Positions 8,285 through 17,553 of a DNA stretch of 64,000 nucleotides are shown one piece after another. Source of the DNA: CAYGAG01 sp964347765 (GTDB lineage Archaea > Thermoproteota > Bathyarchaeia > Bathyarchaeales > Bathycorpusculaceae); the NCBI GenBank assembly GCA_964347765.1, contig CAYGAG010000005.1:1-64000 (forward strand). Reading direction: 5' to 3'. Within the stretch, counting starts at the first letter, position 1. Every line of letters starts with the position of its first letter. The translations under genes were made by a program, and so were the position numbers. The notes under the pieces were generated by a model. That model saw nothing but the letters and a program-made list of their open reading frames with translations, did no database searches and was not told the origin of the DNA.

Positions 8285-8632
8285 TTGATTGAGTCATACA
8301 AGTTCGGCACCATTATCGTAAATGGAAAAAGATATGACAGCGACCTGATAATTCTGCCAGATCGCATCATTGATGGTTGGTGGAGGAAAGAGGGACACAG
8401 ATTACACGTAGAAGACCTAAGGGAGATTCTTGAACTCAAACCAAAACCCGAAGTGCTCGTTCTCGGCACTGGTTACCATGGGCTTGTGAAGGTTCCACAA
8501 GAAGTCATAGACACTCTTGAATCTGAGGGAATCGAACCAGTAGTTGAACACACGAAAAAGGCTGCTCAAACATTCAACAAACTCCTCAAAAGCAGAAATC
8601 AAGTCGCCGCAGCCTTCCACCTGACCTGCTAA
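8285..8632 (+). CDS. Mth938/AAMDC-domain protein (DUF498)
   Basis: The 115-residue protein matches the Mth938 fold family, with FGTIIVNGKRYDSDLIILPD at the start and VLVLGTGYHGLVKVP in the middle. The molecular function of the family is not settled. The start is TTG at 8285, with a purine-rich GGTGAGGG about 10 bases upstream and a TTTAAAT box near 8240. Transcribed alone. Confidence 0.85.
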   Translation: MIESYKFGTIIVNGKRYDSDLIILPDRIIDGWWRKEGHRLHVEDLREILELKPKPEVLVLGTGYHGLVKVPQEVIDTLESEGIEPVVEHTKKAAQTFNKLLKSRNQVAAAFHLTC

Positions 8633-8727
8633 TGATGCATTCTCAGAGTCTGCTTCCTCCAAGTGACAGATGGCAAAATCTTAAGTGAAAACGACAACAA
8701 TAGTCCAGCCATAGGTGATTCACTGGA

Positions 8728-10086
8728 GTGTCTGCTCAACTGTTAAGAGAAGTTCAGGATGAAGTCACGAATCTTCTAAGCGATCTGATTCAGATAGACA
8801 CAACAAATCCGCCTGGCAATGAAGCGAGAGCTGCAAAATTTTTGGCTGAAACCTTACAAGAGGATAGTTTTGACTGCGAGCTTCTAGAATCTGAGGCTGG
8901 AAGGGGCAACATTATAACCCGTATCAAAGGGACACATGAGAAGCCGAGCTTGCTTCTGCTATCTCACACCGACGTCGTTCCTGCAAACCCTAAAGAGTGG
9001 ACAGTTGACCCTTTTGAAGGCCTAGTTAAGGATGGCTTCGTTTGGGGAAGAGGAGCTTTAGATATGAAGTCAATGACAGCCATGGAAGTCATGGTTATGA
9101 AGATCCTGAAGAGGGAGAACTTTCAGCCCAAAGGTGACATAATACTGGCCGCTACTGCAGATGAGGAAAAGGGCGGAACTGCTGGAGCGGGTTGGCTTGT
9201 ACGCAATCACCCTGAAAAAGTCCAAGCAGAATATGTGATCAACGAAGGTGGAGGACTTGCAGTCCCTATAGATGGCAAAAACGTCTTCACCATTCAAACA
9301 GCAGAAAAAGGAATCCTGTGGTTAAAGGTAACAGCAGCAGGAAAACCAGGACACGGTTCAATCCCAGGAGCAGCGGACAACGCGATTCTAAGGATGAATA
9401 AGATAGTGGAAAAACTTGGAAACCATAGCGCAGAGATTTCGCTAGTTCCAACTGTTAGGGAGTTCCTGAACACGTTTGCCCAAGCCAACGAGCAGGTGAA
9501 ACAAGCCTTCTCGATCTTGCTTCAAAACACAGAAGCGGCAGACCAAATCTTAAACGTACTTGCCCAGAAAGATAAGGCGATGGCAGAGCAGATACGCGCA
9601 ATGCTCAGAATGACTATAGCACCCACTGTTGTCCGAGGAGGCATGAAAGAAAACATAATCCCATCAGAATGCGAAGCGATTTTTGACTGCAGAATCTTAC
9701 CTGGGCAAAACACCGAAAAAGCCATGAATGAAGTAAAAGGTCTGTTGAAAGATGCTGACCCAAAGAAACTGTCGTTCAGTATTATCCAAGCTAGCGAACC
9801 CTCTGAATCTACTATGAATACACAGCTCTACAAACAGATTGTAGACATTGTTAAAGAGTTTGAACCCAACTGTTTAGCAGCGCCGATACTACTTACTGGT
9901 GGAACCGACTCCCGGTTCTTCCGAAAGATGGGCAGTGTTTGCTACGGCTTCCAACCAATGCTGGCTGACATGCCTTATGGAGAGATTCTGAAAACTGTCC
10001 ATGGCATAGACGAGCGAATTTCGATGAAGAACTTGGTGTTCGGAACTAGCGTTCTATACAACGTCGTTCAAAGATTCATGACCTAG
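8728..10086 (+). CDS. M20-family metallopeptidase (ArgE/DapE/carboxypeptidase-like)
   Basis: A two-zinc amidohydrolase or peptidase. Metal and catalytic motifs are LLLSHTDVVP (His, then catalytic Asp), WGRGALDMKS (bridging Asp), ATADEEKGG (general-base and metal Glu) and VINEGGG. The dimerisation lid domain starts at AAGKPGHGSIP. Length 452 suits the carboxypeptidase/aminoacylase branch. It cleaves an N-acyl or peptide bond, substrate unknown. GTG at 8728 is preceded by AGGTGAT about 9 bases upstream. Confidence 0.92.
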   Translation: MSAQLLREVQDEVTNLLSDLIQIDTTNPPGNEARAAKFLAETLQEDSFDCELLESEAGRGNIITRIKGTHEKPSLLLLSHTDVVPANPKEWTVDPFEGLVKDGFVWGRGALDMKSMTAMEVMVMKILKRENFQPKGDIILAATADEEKGGTAGAGWLVRNHPEKVQAEYVINEGGGLAVPIDGKNVFTIQTAEKGILWLKVTAAGKPGHGSIPGAADNAILRMNKIVEKLGNHSAEISLVPTVREFLNTFAQANEQVKQAFSILLQNTEAADQILNVLAQKDKAMAEQIRAMLRMTIAPTVVRGGMKENIIPSECEAIFDCRILPGQNTEKAMNEVKGLLKDADPKKLSFSIIQASEPSESTMNTQLYKQIVDIVKEFEPNCLAAPILLTGGTDSRFFRKMGSVCYGFQPMLADMPYGEILKTVHGIDERISMKNLVFGTSVLYNVVQRFMT

Positions 10087-10215
10087 TGCTTCACAGATCA
10101 GAGTTTCTGTCTTCAGGCTCTCTTTTACAGCTATGACAAAATTGTTACTCATCATTTTCGATTTCGGGTGAAGCTATAAATATCTGTTCCAACGGTTTTC
10201 ATAAAGGGTTTTGGT

Positions 10216-10506
10216 ATGCCAGCGATAGAAATCGGCAGGATTTGCGTAAAACTGATTGGTCGAGAAGCTGGAAGAAAATGTGTAATAGTTGATATTATGG
10301 ACAAGAACTTTGTTATGGTAACTGGGCCAAAGGACGTCACAGGTGTTAGAAGACGAAGGAGTAATGTCGATCACTTGGAACCTCTTCCCGACGGAATAGA
10401 CATTGAACGTGGAGCATCAGATGACGAAGTTACGAAATCTCTGAAAGACGCTGGCAAGGTAGATGACATGAAAAAAAAGATAAAGCCCGCATTATCTTCA
10501 ATCTAG
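10216..10506 (+). CDS. rpl14e: Large-subunit ribosomal protein L14e
   Basis: The 96 residues show the KOW-type N-terminal barrel (IEIGRICVKLIGREAGRKC, then VIVDIMDKNFVMVTGP) typical of archaeal/eukaryotic L14e. A TATA-like box (gctataaatatc, about 10172) lies upstream. It sits directly before cbf5, the usual neighbourhood for L14e in archaea, so the two probably share regulation with other ribosome-biogenesis genes. Confidence 0.95.
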   Translation: MPAIEIGRICVKLIGREAGRKCVIVDIMDKNFVMVTGPKDVTGVRRRRSNVDHLEPLPDGIDIERGASDDEVTKSLKDAGKVDDMKKKIKPALSSI

Positions 10507-10553
10507 ACTATTAGATAGTTGAACACTTTCCATTTTAGGAGTGAATCTTCAAC

Positions 10554-11587
10554 ATGCCCAAAACAACTCCTCCTTGGGAGACTAAGCGCATACTATTGGT
10601 GAAAAAAGAAGACAGGACAGATCCCAACTACGGCAACAAGCCCGACGAAAGGCCGCCTCAAGAATACATAAAGCACGGCGTTATCAACCTTGATAAGCCT
10701 GCCGGTCCCACTAGTCATCAAGTAGCCGCATGGGCTAAACGCATCCTGAATCTTCATCGTGTAGGTCACGGTGGGACTCTAGAGGCCCTGATCTAGCGAT
10801 CAACCAGAGAAATCCCAATGTGACTGGAATTCTTCCTGTGGTATTAGAGGAAGCTAGGAAAGTCGTCCAAGCACTGTTGCTGAGCGGAAAGGAATACGTT
10901 TGTGTCATGAGACTCCACGGCCAACCAGGAGCAGAGCAAGTCAAGAAGATGTTGGAGGAGTTTGAGGACACAATTTATCAGAGACCACCTGTGAGAGCGT
11001 CAGTCAAACGGCGAATACGCACCAGGACAATTTATCGTATCGAGCTTCTGGAGAGCGAAGAGCGGAACATTCTTTTCAAGGTAAGTTGTGAAGCCGGGAC
11101 GTATATCCGTAAACTATGCAATGACATTGGAGAGGCCTTAGGATGCGGAGCTCACATGCAAGAACTGCGTAGAACTAGAGCAGGACCGTTTACTGAAGAT
11201 CATGGAGCAGTGACGCTGCAAGACCTAGCCTATTGGTTCATGGAATGGAAGCAACAAGAGGATGAGGAAATCTTGAAGAAGTTTATTAGACCCATGGAAG
11301 ATGCTTTGGCTCTGGTTCCGAAGATCTACATCAGAGACTCGGCTGTTGATGCCATCTGCCACGGGGCAATTCTCACAGCACCAGGTGTAGTGTCTCTTGA
11401 AACTGGAATAAACAAAGGCGAGGCCGTTTCAATCGTGACATTGAAAGGCGAGGCTGTAGCTCTGGCGAAGGCTATGACCTCATCAGAAGAGATCTTGAAT
11501 ATGGATCATGGCGCCGTTGCCAAGAGCAATAGAGTCCTTATGCAACGAGGGACTTACCCGAAAAGCTGGAAACGTGGCCGAGACTAG
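10554..11587 (+). CDS. cbf5: tRNA/rRNA pseudouridine synthase Cbf5, gene interrupted by a 29-base archaeal intron
   Basis: Catalytic subunit of the H/ACA ribonucleoprotein (with Nop10, Gar1, L7Ae), which converts uridine to pseudouridine in rRNA and tRNA. It is read as exon 1 10554-10782 and exon 2 10812-11587, giving 334 residues after splicing. Exon 1 carries HGVINLDKPAGPTSH and GHGGTL. The join restores GTLDPNVTG with catalytic Asp77, whose codon is split by the intron. Exon 2 carries the rest of the TruB domain and a C-terminal PUA domain (IYIRDSAVDAICHGA). Unspliced, the frame hits TAG at 10794, so automated callers would report two fragments. It is followed without a gap by a methyltransferase gene. 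Confidence 0.93.
10783..10811 (+). other. Archaeal pre-mRNA intron in cbf5 with bulge-helix-bulge splice motif
   Basis: The motif is complete. An outer exon helix pairs GGTCAC (10764-10769) with GTGACT and GGGA (10773-10776) with TCCC (10813-10816). A 4-base-pair central helix pairs CTCT (10777-10780) with AGAG (10806-10809). Two 3-base bulges flank it: AGA (10781-10783) and AAA (10810-10812). An inner hairpin TGATC-TAGC-GATCA lies inside the intron. Cutting after the second base of each bulge removes 29 bases and joins the exons in frame exactly at the conserved GTLDP motif. tRNA splicing endonuclease and RtcB-type ligase are the expected enzymes. Confidence 0.92.
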
Positions 11588-12202
11588 ATGCCTAGGAAAA
11601 GAGACCTCGACCATTATTTCTCAGCAGATCCGAAATCAAAACTCAATCTTGGACTGATACGGACACATCTGCGCGGGCAACAGTTCGAGTTCATCACAGC
11701 CTCAGGAGTGTTCTCACAAAGACGCGTTGATCTGGGCACCAGACTTCTGATTGAGTCCATGATCCTTCCTGAAAAAGGCCGTGTGCTGGACATAGGATGT
11801 GGCTATGGCGCAATAGGGATAGCAGCGGCCATATTTAACCCTGAACTGCGCGTCTTCATGGTTGACGTTAATAGCCGCGCCGTCTGGCTCACGAGACGCA
11901 ACCTGCAAAATCGTCACGTTAAGAACGCCGAAGTAAGAGAAGGACATTTGTACGAGCCCGTACAAGATCTGACGTTCGCCTGCATACTTTCGAACCCACC
12001 TGTAAGCGCTGGAATGGAAACCGTAGAAACCCTAGTCATTGACGCTCCGAGATACATGACAGAAGGAGCCTACTTCCAGATAGTAGTAACATCCAAAACG
12101 GGAGGAAGAAAAATGAGAAGCATCCTAGAAGAAACCTTTGGAGAGGTCGAAGTACTTTCGAGAAAGAGTGGATACCGAGTCTTCATATCAGAAAAGCAAT
12201 GA
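11588..12202 (+). CDS. Class I SAM-dependent methyltransferase, RsmC/RlmG-like (MTS domain)
   Basis: The 204-residue Rossmann methyltransferase has the SAM motif VLDIGCGYGAIGIAAA (about 66-81), an acidic loop FMVDVNSRAVWL, and the catalytic LSNPPVSAG that is typical of MTS-type base methyltransferases acting on rRNA or tRNA guanine/adenine. Its ATG follows the cbf5 stop directly, which links it to RNA modification. The exact target base is unknown. Confidence 0.87.
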   Translation: MPRKRDLDHYFSADPKSKLNLGLIRTHLRGQQFEFITASGVFSQRRVDLGTRLLIESMILPEKGRVLDIGCGYGAIGIAAAIFNPELRVFMVDVNSRAVWLTRRNLQNRHVKNAEVREGHLYEPVQDLTFACILSNPPVSAGMETVETLVIDAPRYMTEGAYFQIVVTSKTGGRKMRSILEETFGEVEVLSRKSGYRVFISEKQ

Positions 12203-12471
12203 GAAGACTGAATTGCAACAAAAGACCATTCCGGTTCACGCGATATTTGGGCGAGTACAGCACGTCGTTATGAAAGATGCACAAAAGCTTACTCTTCTTC
12301 TGAATCAAATACTCTACAGTCACCAGCCAAAGGCCATTACACTCAAAGTCGCCTCCATCACCTTCAAAAATCGAAATTCGCCCTGAGACTTCACCCATGA
12401 AGTTTTAAATCGGAAACACGACTTACAAAATGTCAGAAGGGTCAGATGCGGGATAGTTCTGATGGACGCAT

Positions 12472-12573
12472 GCCGGGGTCTCCTAGCCAGGTAGGGAGCA
12501 GGCCTGGAGCCTATCTGCGCTTGAAAGCCTGTGGCCTCTTGGGGCCGCGTGGGTTCAAATCCCACTCCCGGCG
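12472..12573 (+). tRNA. tRNA-Ser(GGA) with a 16-base anticodon-loop intron
   Basis: Acceptor GCCGGGG pairs with TCCCGGC, discriminator G. The D-stem is TCCT/GGGA with A14 and A21; the anticodon stem is CAGGC/GCCTG. A long variable arm (GGCC...GGCC) and T-arm GTGGG-TTCAAAT-CCCAC follow. The 23 bases between the anticodon-stem strands are a normal 7-base loop (CTGGAG + A, anticodon GGA) plus 16 extra bases at 12510-12525, the canonical 37/38 intron position. Removing them leaves 86 bases, normal for tRNA-Ser. The central splice helix is weak (CTGG/CTTG with a T-T mismatch), so a relaxed bulge-helix-bulge is likely. Confidence 0.9.
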
Positions 12574-13013
12574 CTCTTTAGGCTCATTTTTCGACAGAGG
12601 ACTTGCCAACTCTGCTCTATCTAAAATGCTAAAACTGCTGCCACTAATCTATTAGTAATGGCTTGTGATATTTATCCCCTTGAATTATTTCCTGGCGTCG
12701 AGCTGTAGCGTTTCCTACAGCCCATCTTAATGCAATCTGAGGTTTAATAAGACATTTCAGGAGGTTGCTTCTGCCAATTTGAGATTCTGTACACCAGTAG
12801 ATTCCTAGCTTGTGGAAGCACCATGCTAGTCCTTACATTCTGCTTTTCGGCTGCGATGTCACAACCGGGTCTATTCCTGATACGTAGCAGCGCGCCACAG
12901 TCCGCACACCAGCGGAGCCCCAGCTTTATGATAAACAAGGATTTTGACCAAAGCTCGAATCTGCTTCCAGCACCAAGCTATCGCTTTTCAGCCAGGAACT
13001 CACTTATCAAGAT
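12574..13013. other. 440-base intergenic region, no well-supported gene
   Basis: Between tRNA-Ser and the MFS gene. A minus-strand ORF at 12744-12938 (64 residues) has a CADCG pair and a later Cys, which could be a broken or tiny zinc-binding protein. It has no clear ribosome-binding site or partner motif, and another minus frame is also partly open. I see no convincing RNA or repeat. Confidence 0.25.
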
Positions 13014-14312
13014 TCATCTGGAAGAAGCTTCGGCTTCCTCCCGTTCTCTTCCAGGCTCTTGAACGAAGATCAGAAGAAGCGCTAGGGCTACTAGTCCCAT
13101 CAGTCCACTCACAAAGAAGGGGAATCCGATTCCTTTCACAACTAGATTTCCCAGCCAGCCAATCCTGAATTCTTGAAACTGAAACTCATAGAAAAGCCAA
13201 GGACCCAAGAGTGCTCCAGCGACCATGCCAGCGTTGAAGCAGGCAGCGAATCTTCCGAAGAGTCTACCTCTCACTTTTGCGGGAACCAGATCTGCTCTTA
13301 AGGCTCGACCTGCAGGCATACTGACATTAATACCTAATGATCGAAACGCCATAACCACTGTCGCTTGCAGAAGGTCCAACGTGAATGGCAAGACCATAGA
13401 AGCCAATCTTGAGGACAAGCTTCCAATAGCTATTATCGGTTTTCTTCCCCAAACATCAGCCAGTCTTCCAGCCAAAAAGTTGCACATTATTCCTACAAAC
13501 CCGGAAACAGAGAGGATCATCCCAATCTGAAAGGGAATAGCCCCAAACATCTCACCAAGAAACAGAACGCCCACAGGAGCAATGAAGCCCACCGCAAAAC
13601 CGTTAGTCGTAGTGTAAACATACAGAACCTTGACAGACCTTAGAACACTACCTTCAAGCCTAACCTCATCGTCTTCAAGTCTTCCGACACTTCCTTTCTT
13701 GACGAAACCAGCCCCTCTTGTTTCCTTAACCTTCCAAGCCACTAGACCTATGGCGATAACAGAAAGAGCCGAATCCACGAAGTAAGGTATCCGATAGCTA
13801 TCTTCCAGAATCATATTCAGACCAGTCTGGGATAGAAGCTGAATCGTCCCTCCAAATATAGGGCCTAAAAACCAACCTATCATCGTAGCGGTCAAGAAGA
13901 AGCCTAAAGCCTCACCTCTACGCCTCTTCGGAACCTGATCAATCAAAGAGGCTTCTGCAGCAGGACGTACGGCCGCTGTAGCGACCCCATTTAACGCTCT
14001 TACCACCAACAAGGACTGCCAATGCTGCAGCAGCCCCGTCAGAGTGCCAAGGAAAACGTCTGCAAGCAACCCAGCTTGAATAACCTTCTTTCTCCCGATA
14101 CGATCGGAAATACTGCCGAAACGCGAAGAAAGAAGAGCGCTGGAGACTAAAAAGGCAGCCACGAACGCTCCCAAAAACCATCTCTCTGCCCCTAAAGATT
14201 CGGCATAATACGGAAAATATGAGGAAGAGATAGTTCCTGCTATGTTCTGAATCAACGAGGCCAAAGACAGTACTATGACACTAGCAGAGAAGATTTCGGA
14301 ACGCCTAAGCAC
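13014..14312 (-). CDS. Major facilitator superfamily transporter
   Basis: A 432-residue membrane protein with about 12 hydrophobic segments. MFS motif A occurs in the first half (SISDRIGRKKV) and again in the second (GRLADVWGRKP). The N-half conserved stretch VVRALNGVATAAVRPAAEA and the C-half LVPAKVRGRLFG resemble drug-efflux-type MFS members. The substrate cannot be read from the sequence. It lies alone between a tRNA and a P-type ATPase. Confidence 0.88.
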   Translation of the reverse strand: MLRRSEIFSASVIVLSLASLIQNIAGTISSSYFPYYAESLGAERWFLGAFVAAFLVSSALLSSRFGSISDRIGRKKVIQAGLLADVFLGTLTGLLQHWQSLLVVRALNGVATAAVRPAAEASLIDQVPKRRRGEALGFFLTATMIGWFLGPIFGGTIQLLSQTGLNMILEDSYRIPYFVDSALSVIAIGLVAWKVKETRGAGFVKKGSVGRLEDDEVRLEGSVLRSVKVLYVYTTTNGFAVGFIAPVGVLFLGEMFGAIPFQIGMILSVSGFVGIMCNFLAGRLADVWGRKPIIAIGSLSSRLASMVLPFTLDLLQATVVMAFRSLGINVSMPAGRALRADLVPAKVRGRLFGRFAACFNAGMVAGALLGPWLFYEFQFQEFRIGWLGNLVVKGIGFPFFVSGLMGLVALALLLIFVQEPGREREEAEASSR

Positions 14313-14452
14313 CTTAGCTGCACCTTGAGATCCAACCTAACACTTCAACCTGAGTTAAAGCTTCTGTGTATCAAGCTTTTATGGAAGAGACCGTCAGTAT
14401 CTGTGTTCAGGCTTCGCGCGCGTTAAGCTTCAAACTTCAACATCTTTACGGT

Positions 14453-17152
14453 CTAGCTCCATCGCCATATTTTTCTTCCGTAGAAAACTTCTGGCAATAT
14501 CAGAAAACCTGACAATGAAATTGGCATGACGATCGCCCAATCAATCAGGGTCAGTGGAGCTGTACCGAATAGGCCTGTGAAAGGTATGAGTATTGTTCCT
14601 ACTGCTGATACAATGACAGCTAAGAGTAGAAACTTGTTGGATGTAAACCCAACCTTAAACGCATTATCTCTCTCTGAACGACAATTCCACACAATGACCA
14701 GTTCTTGCAATGTCGCCTGTACAAAAGCCATAGCCCTTGCTTCCTCAAGTGGACGCCCCCAGATGTAAAATGCAATATAGAATAGTGCAGCGGTTCCGAG
14801 AACTTGAGTCACAAATGTTGCCAGAATCGAAGCAATTCTTCCATAGAGTATGCCCTCGTTTGGATTGCGGGGAGGCCGTTTCATTATGTTCTTGTCAGGC
14901 AGATCCATACTCAGAGCTAAGGCGGGTCCTCCATCGGTTACAAGGTTTATCCATAAAATCATGCCAGCTGTAAGTGGTAACTGTAGACCTAACAGCGCGA
15001 AACCACCTATGACGAGCAGTTCGTCGAAATTACTGCGCAACAGAAAGAAAGAGAATTTACGTATATTGTCGTATATGGACCGACCTCCTTCTACAGCACT
15101 TACAACAGTCGCAAAGTTGTCGTCTGCCAACACCATATCTGCTGCCTCTCGAGTTACGTCTGTACCTGTGATGCCCATTGCAACTCCAATGTCTGATTGT
15201 TTCAGAGCGGGTGCATCATTCACACCGTCGCCGGTCATGGCAACGATGTGTCCCTTCTTTTTTAACGCTTTAACGATTCGAAGCTTGTGTTCAGGAGAGA
15301 CCCTAGCATAAACCGTTACCCTTTCAACTATTTTTTCGAATTCTTCATTGCTCATCTGGTCTAGTTCAGCGCCAGTTAGAACCATATCGCTTCGAAGCAT
15401 ACCCAATTCTTTGGCTATTGCAACTGCGGTTAGCTTATGGTCACCTGTTATCATCACGGTCTTTATGCCCGCATTTTGGCACAGCTGATTGGCTTCGCTT
15501 GCTTCTTCCCTTGGAGGGTCAATCATGCCCATTAGACCTACAAAAACTAGTCCCATCTCAACGTTCTCGTCGTCGAAATTCTCTGAAACATTACCTGGCA
15601 GCCTCCTATAAGCTATCCCTAGCACACGAAGAGCCCCCCTTGCCATCTCCTCATTAATCTTCAGAATTGATTGATGCTCTTTCTTGGTCAACTTCTCCTC
15701 TCTGCTGTTACGAAGAATATAATCGCATCGTTCTAAGATAATTTCGGGGGCCCCCTTTGCATAGGCGAAAAGCTTTCCTTCTGGCGATTTATGAACAGTA
15801 GTCATGCGTTTTCTTTCAGACGTGAAGGGCACCTCATGGACTCTGGGATACGTGGCTTCTAAGTCCCTTTTTGTCATTCCTGCTTTGGCCGCGGCTACGA
15901 TTAACGCGCCTTCGGTTGTGTCTCCTAGAATGCTCTTGCCGTCATAATGAGCGTTGCTACATAATACACTCGCTCTCAGAAGCAGACCAAGATTGTCATC
16001 TTCCTTGGGATCCATGGATTTTCCATGTAGGAGAAACTCGCCTTTAGATTCATAGCCCACACCAGTCACGCCAATTACGTCGTCATTCACGTAGATTTTG
16101 CGCACTGTCATTTCGCCTTTTGTTAATGTGCCAGTTTTGTCTGAACAGATCACCGTGGTGGCTCCAAGGGTTTCCGCTGATGCAAGCCTTCTTATAATTG
16201 CGTTGCGTTTTGCAAGCTCTCTTGCACCCAGGGCAAGCGATACTGTAACTACCGCTGGCAAGCCTTCAGGTACAGCTGAAACCGCAAGTGCCACTGCCGT
16301 TTCAAAAGCTGTTAAGATGTTTTCTAGGGCTTCAGCTTCCGCGTGCACTTGAAGAACGAATATCTCGTACAGTTCCATAACAAAAATTGCAGCGCAGATA
16401 ACAACAATTAATATTCCAAGCTTCTTTGCAAAGCCCTCTAATTTCTGTTTGAGCGGGGTCTCTTCCTCCTCCACAGCTTGCACCATTTCAGCGATTTTTC
16501 CAAACTCGGTTTGCATGCCAGTGGATGTAATTACGGCTTTTCCTCTGCCATAGATGATGTGAGTAGCCATGAACATAGAGTTTTTTCTGTCTGCTACAGG
16601 CGATTTCTCGTCAACAACTTCTGTTGTTTTTCCGACAGGTGTCGATTCACCAGTTAAAACTGCTTCGTCCGTCTTTAACTCGACAACTTCTATGAGTCTT
16701 CCATCGGCTGGAATGCGGTCGCCTTCCTCGAGTATGGCGACATCGCCAGGTACCACTTCTCTTGCCGGTATAATCTTTTCTTCTCCATCTCGTACAACTC
16801 GAGCTTTTGGCGCTGTAAGTTTCTTCATAGCTTCCATTGCTTTTTCAGAACGGTATTCTTGGACGAAGCCAACGACAGCGTTAAGGACGACGATAACTGC
16901 TATGGTGGAAGCGTCTACAATCTCTCCAATAAGAAAGGAAATCGCAGTTGCGATCAAAAGCATGATTACGAAGATGTCCTTAAACTGATTGAGAAATATT
17001 TCAAGAAGCGTTACTCTTTCACGTTCAACAAGCTCGTTATATCCAAACTCGCGTAACCGACGCTCAGCCTTTTCACCGCTTAGACCTCCTTGGCTAGTTT
17101 TCAGAGTACGCAAGACCTCTTCAATGTCCATCGCGTGATACGTTGAAGTCAA
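14453..17152 (-). CDS. P-type cation-transporting ATPase, group IIA (Ca2+-type)
   Basis: An 899-residue pump that exports or sequesters cations, probably Ca2+, at ATP cost. It has the Cation_ATPase_N domain (YHAMDIEEVLRTL), the actuator motif TGES (167-170), TM4 motif PEGLP (295-299) and phosphorylated Asp338 in CSDKTGTLT. Hinge motif TGDGVNDAPALK and TM6 NLVTDGGPALAL are also present. PEGLP with NLVTDG matches the SERCA-type Ca2+ site. Immediately upstream lies a truncated copy of a paralogous N-terminal domain. Confidence 0.93.
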   Translation of the reverse strand: MTSTYHAMDIEEVLRTLKTSQGGLSGEKAERRLREFGYNELVERERVTLLEIFLNQFKDIFVIMLLIATAISFLIGEIVDASTIAVIVVLNAVVGFVQEYRSEKAMEAMKKLTAPKARVVRDGEEKIIPAREVVPGDVAILEEGDRIPADGRLIEVVELKTDEAVLTGESTPVGKTTEVVDEKSPVADRKNSMFMATHIIYGRGKAVITSTGMQTEFGKIAEMVQAVEEEETPLKQKLEGFAKKLGILIVVICAAIFVMELYEIFVLQVHAEAEALENILTAFETAVALAVSAVPEGLPAVVTVSLALGARELAKRNAIIRRLASAETLGATTVICSDKTGTLTKGEMTVRKIYVNDDVIGVTGVGYESKGEFLLHGKSMDPKEDDNLGLLLRASVLCSNAHYDGKSILGDTTEGALIVAAAKAGMTKRDLEATYPRVHEVPFTSERKRMTTVHKSPEGKLFAYAKGAPEIILERCDYILRNSREEKLTKKEHQSILKINEEMARGALRVLGIAYRRLPGNVSENFDDENVEMGLVFVGLMGMIDPPREEASEANQLCQNAGIKTVMITGDHKLTAVAIAKELGMLRSDMVLTGAELDQMSNEEFEKIVERVTVYARVSPEHKLRIVKALKKKGHIVAMTGDGVNDAPALKQSDIGVAMGITGTDVTREAADMVLADDNFATVVSAVEGGRSIYDNIRKFSFFLLRSNFDELLVIGGFALLGLQLPLTAGMILWINLVTDGGPALALSMDLPDKNIMKRPPRNPNEGILYGRIASILATFVTQVLGTAALFYIAFYIWGRPLEEARAMAFVQATLQELVIVWNCRSERDNAFKVGFTSNKFLLLAVIVSAVGTILIPFTGLFGTAPLTLIDWAIVMPISLSGFLILPEVFYGRKIWRWS

Positions 17153-17184
17153 TTTTAACCGCCTAGAGTTCTAGATTTCTCTCT

Positions 17185-17409
17185 TTAAGCACGTCTATTT
17201 GTCTCTTGTCTTAATACGCGCGCAAGGGTTGTTCTGCGCGTTGTCTCTGCTATTTTGACGTTTCCATTATCCTTCAACCGTCTTTGCGCTTCTTCTGTGG
17301 GCAGTCCCCCTGCTGTTATTGGGCTGATCTCAAGATTTTGTATGACTTCATTGGTTTCCATAGCGTGCCAAGGCTTTGTCATTGGATTTACACCCTTTGA
17401 TTCGGACAA
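17185..17409 (-). pseudogene. N-terminal fragment of a second P-type ATPase
   Basis: The 74 residues align over their length with the N-terminal domain of the adjacent ATPase: WHAMETNEVIQNLEIS corresponds to YHAMDIEEVLRTLKTS, and GLPTEEAQRRLKDNGN to GLSGEKAERRLREFGY. The frame stops before the first membrane segment, 33 bases from the start of the intact ATPase. It looks like what remains after deletion between tandem copies. Whether the fragment is still translated is unknown. Confidence 0.75.
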
Positions 17410-17553
17410 GGGTAATATAGCTAACTGTGGTTCTTTTATTTTTTCCTATGCTGAGGAACGTCACAAGCGCGCTAAGTTTATTAGTTACTAAAGCCCAATG
17501 TGCAAAGACTACATGATCTTTCATCTGCAAAGACAACGTTGGTGAATCGGAAT

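Noticed and set aside
10554..11587. cbf5 read as a frameshifted pseudogene of two ORFs
   Set aside because: The 29-base interruption fits a full bulge-helix-bulge and its removal restores the conserved motif exactly, so a spliced intron is the better reading.
12138..12398. Overlapping ORFs between the methyltransferase and tRNA-Ser
   Set aside because: Both strands are partly open with no ribosome-binding site or recognisable domain; left unannotated.
12320..12655. Small ORFs on both strands over the tRNA-Ser gene
   Set aside because: They translate the tRNA itself; the cloverleaf explains the sequence.
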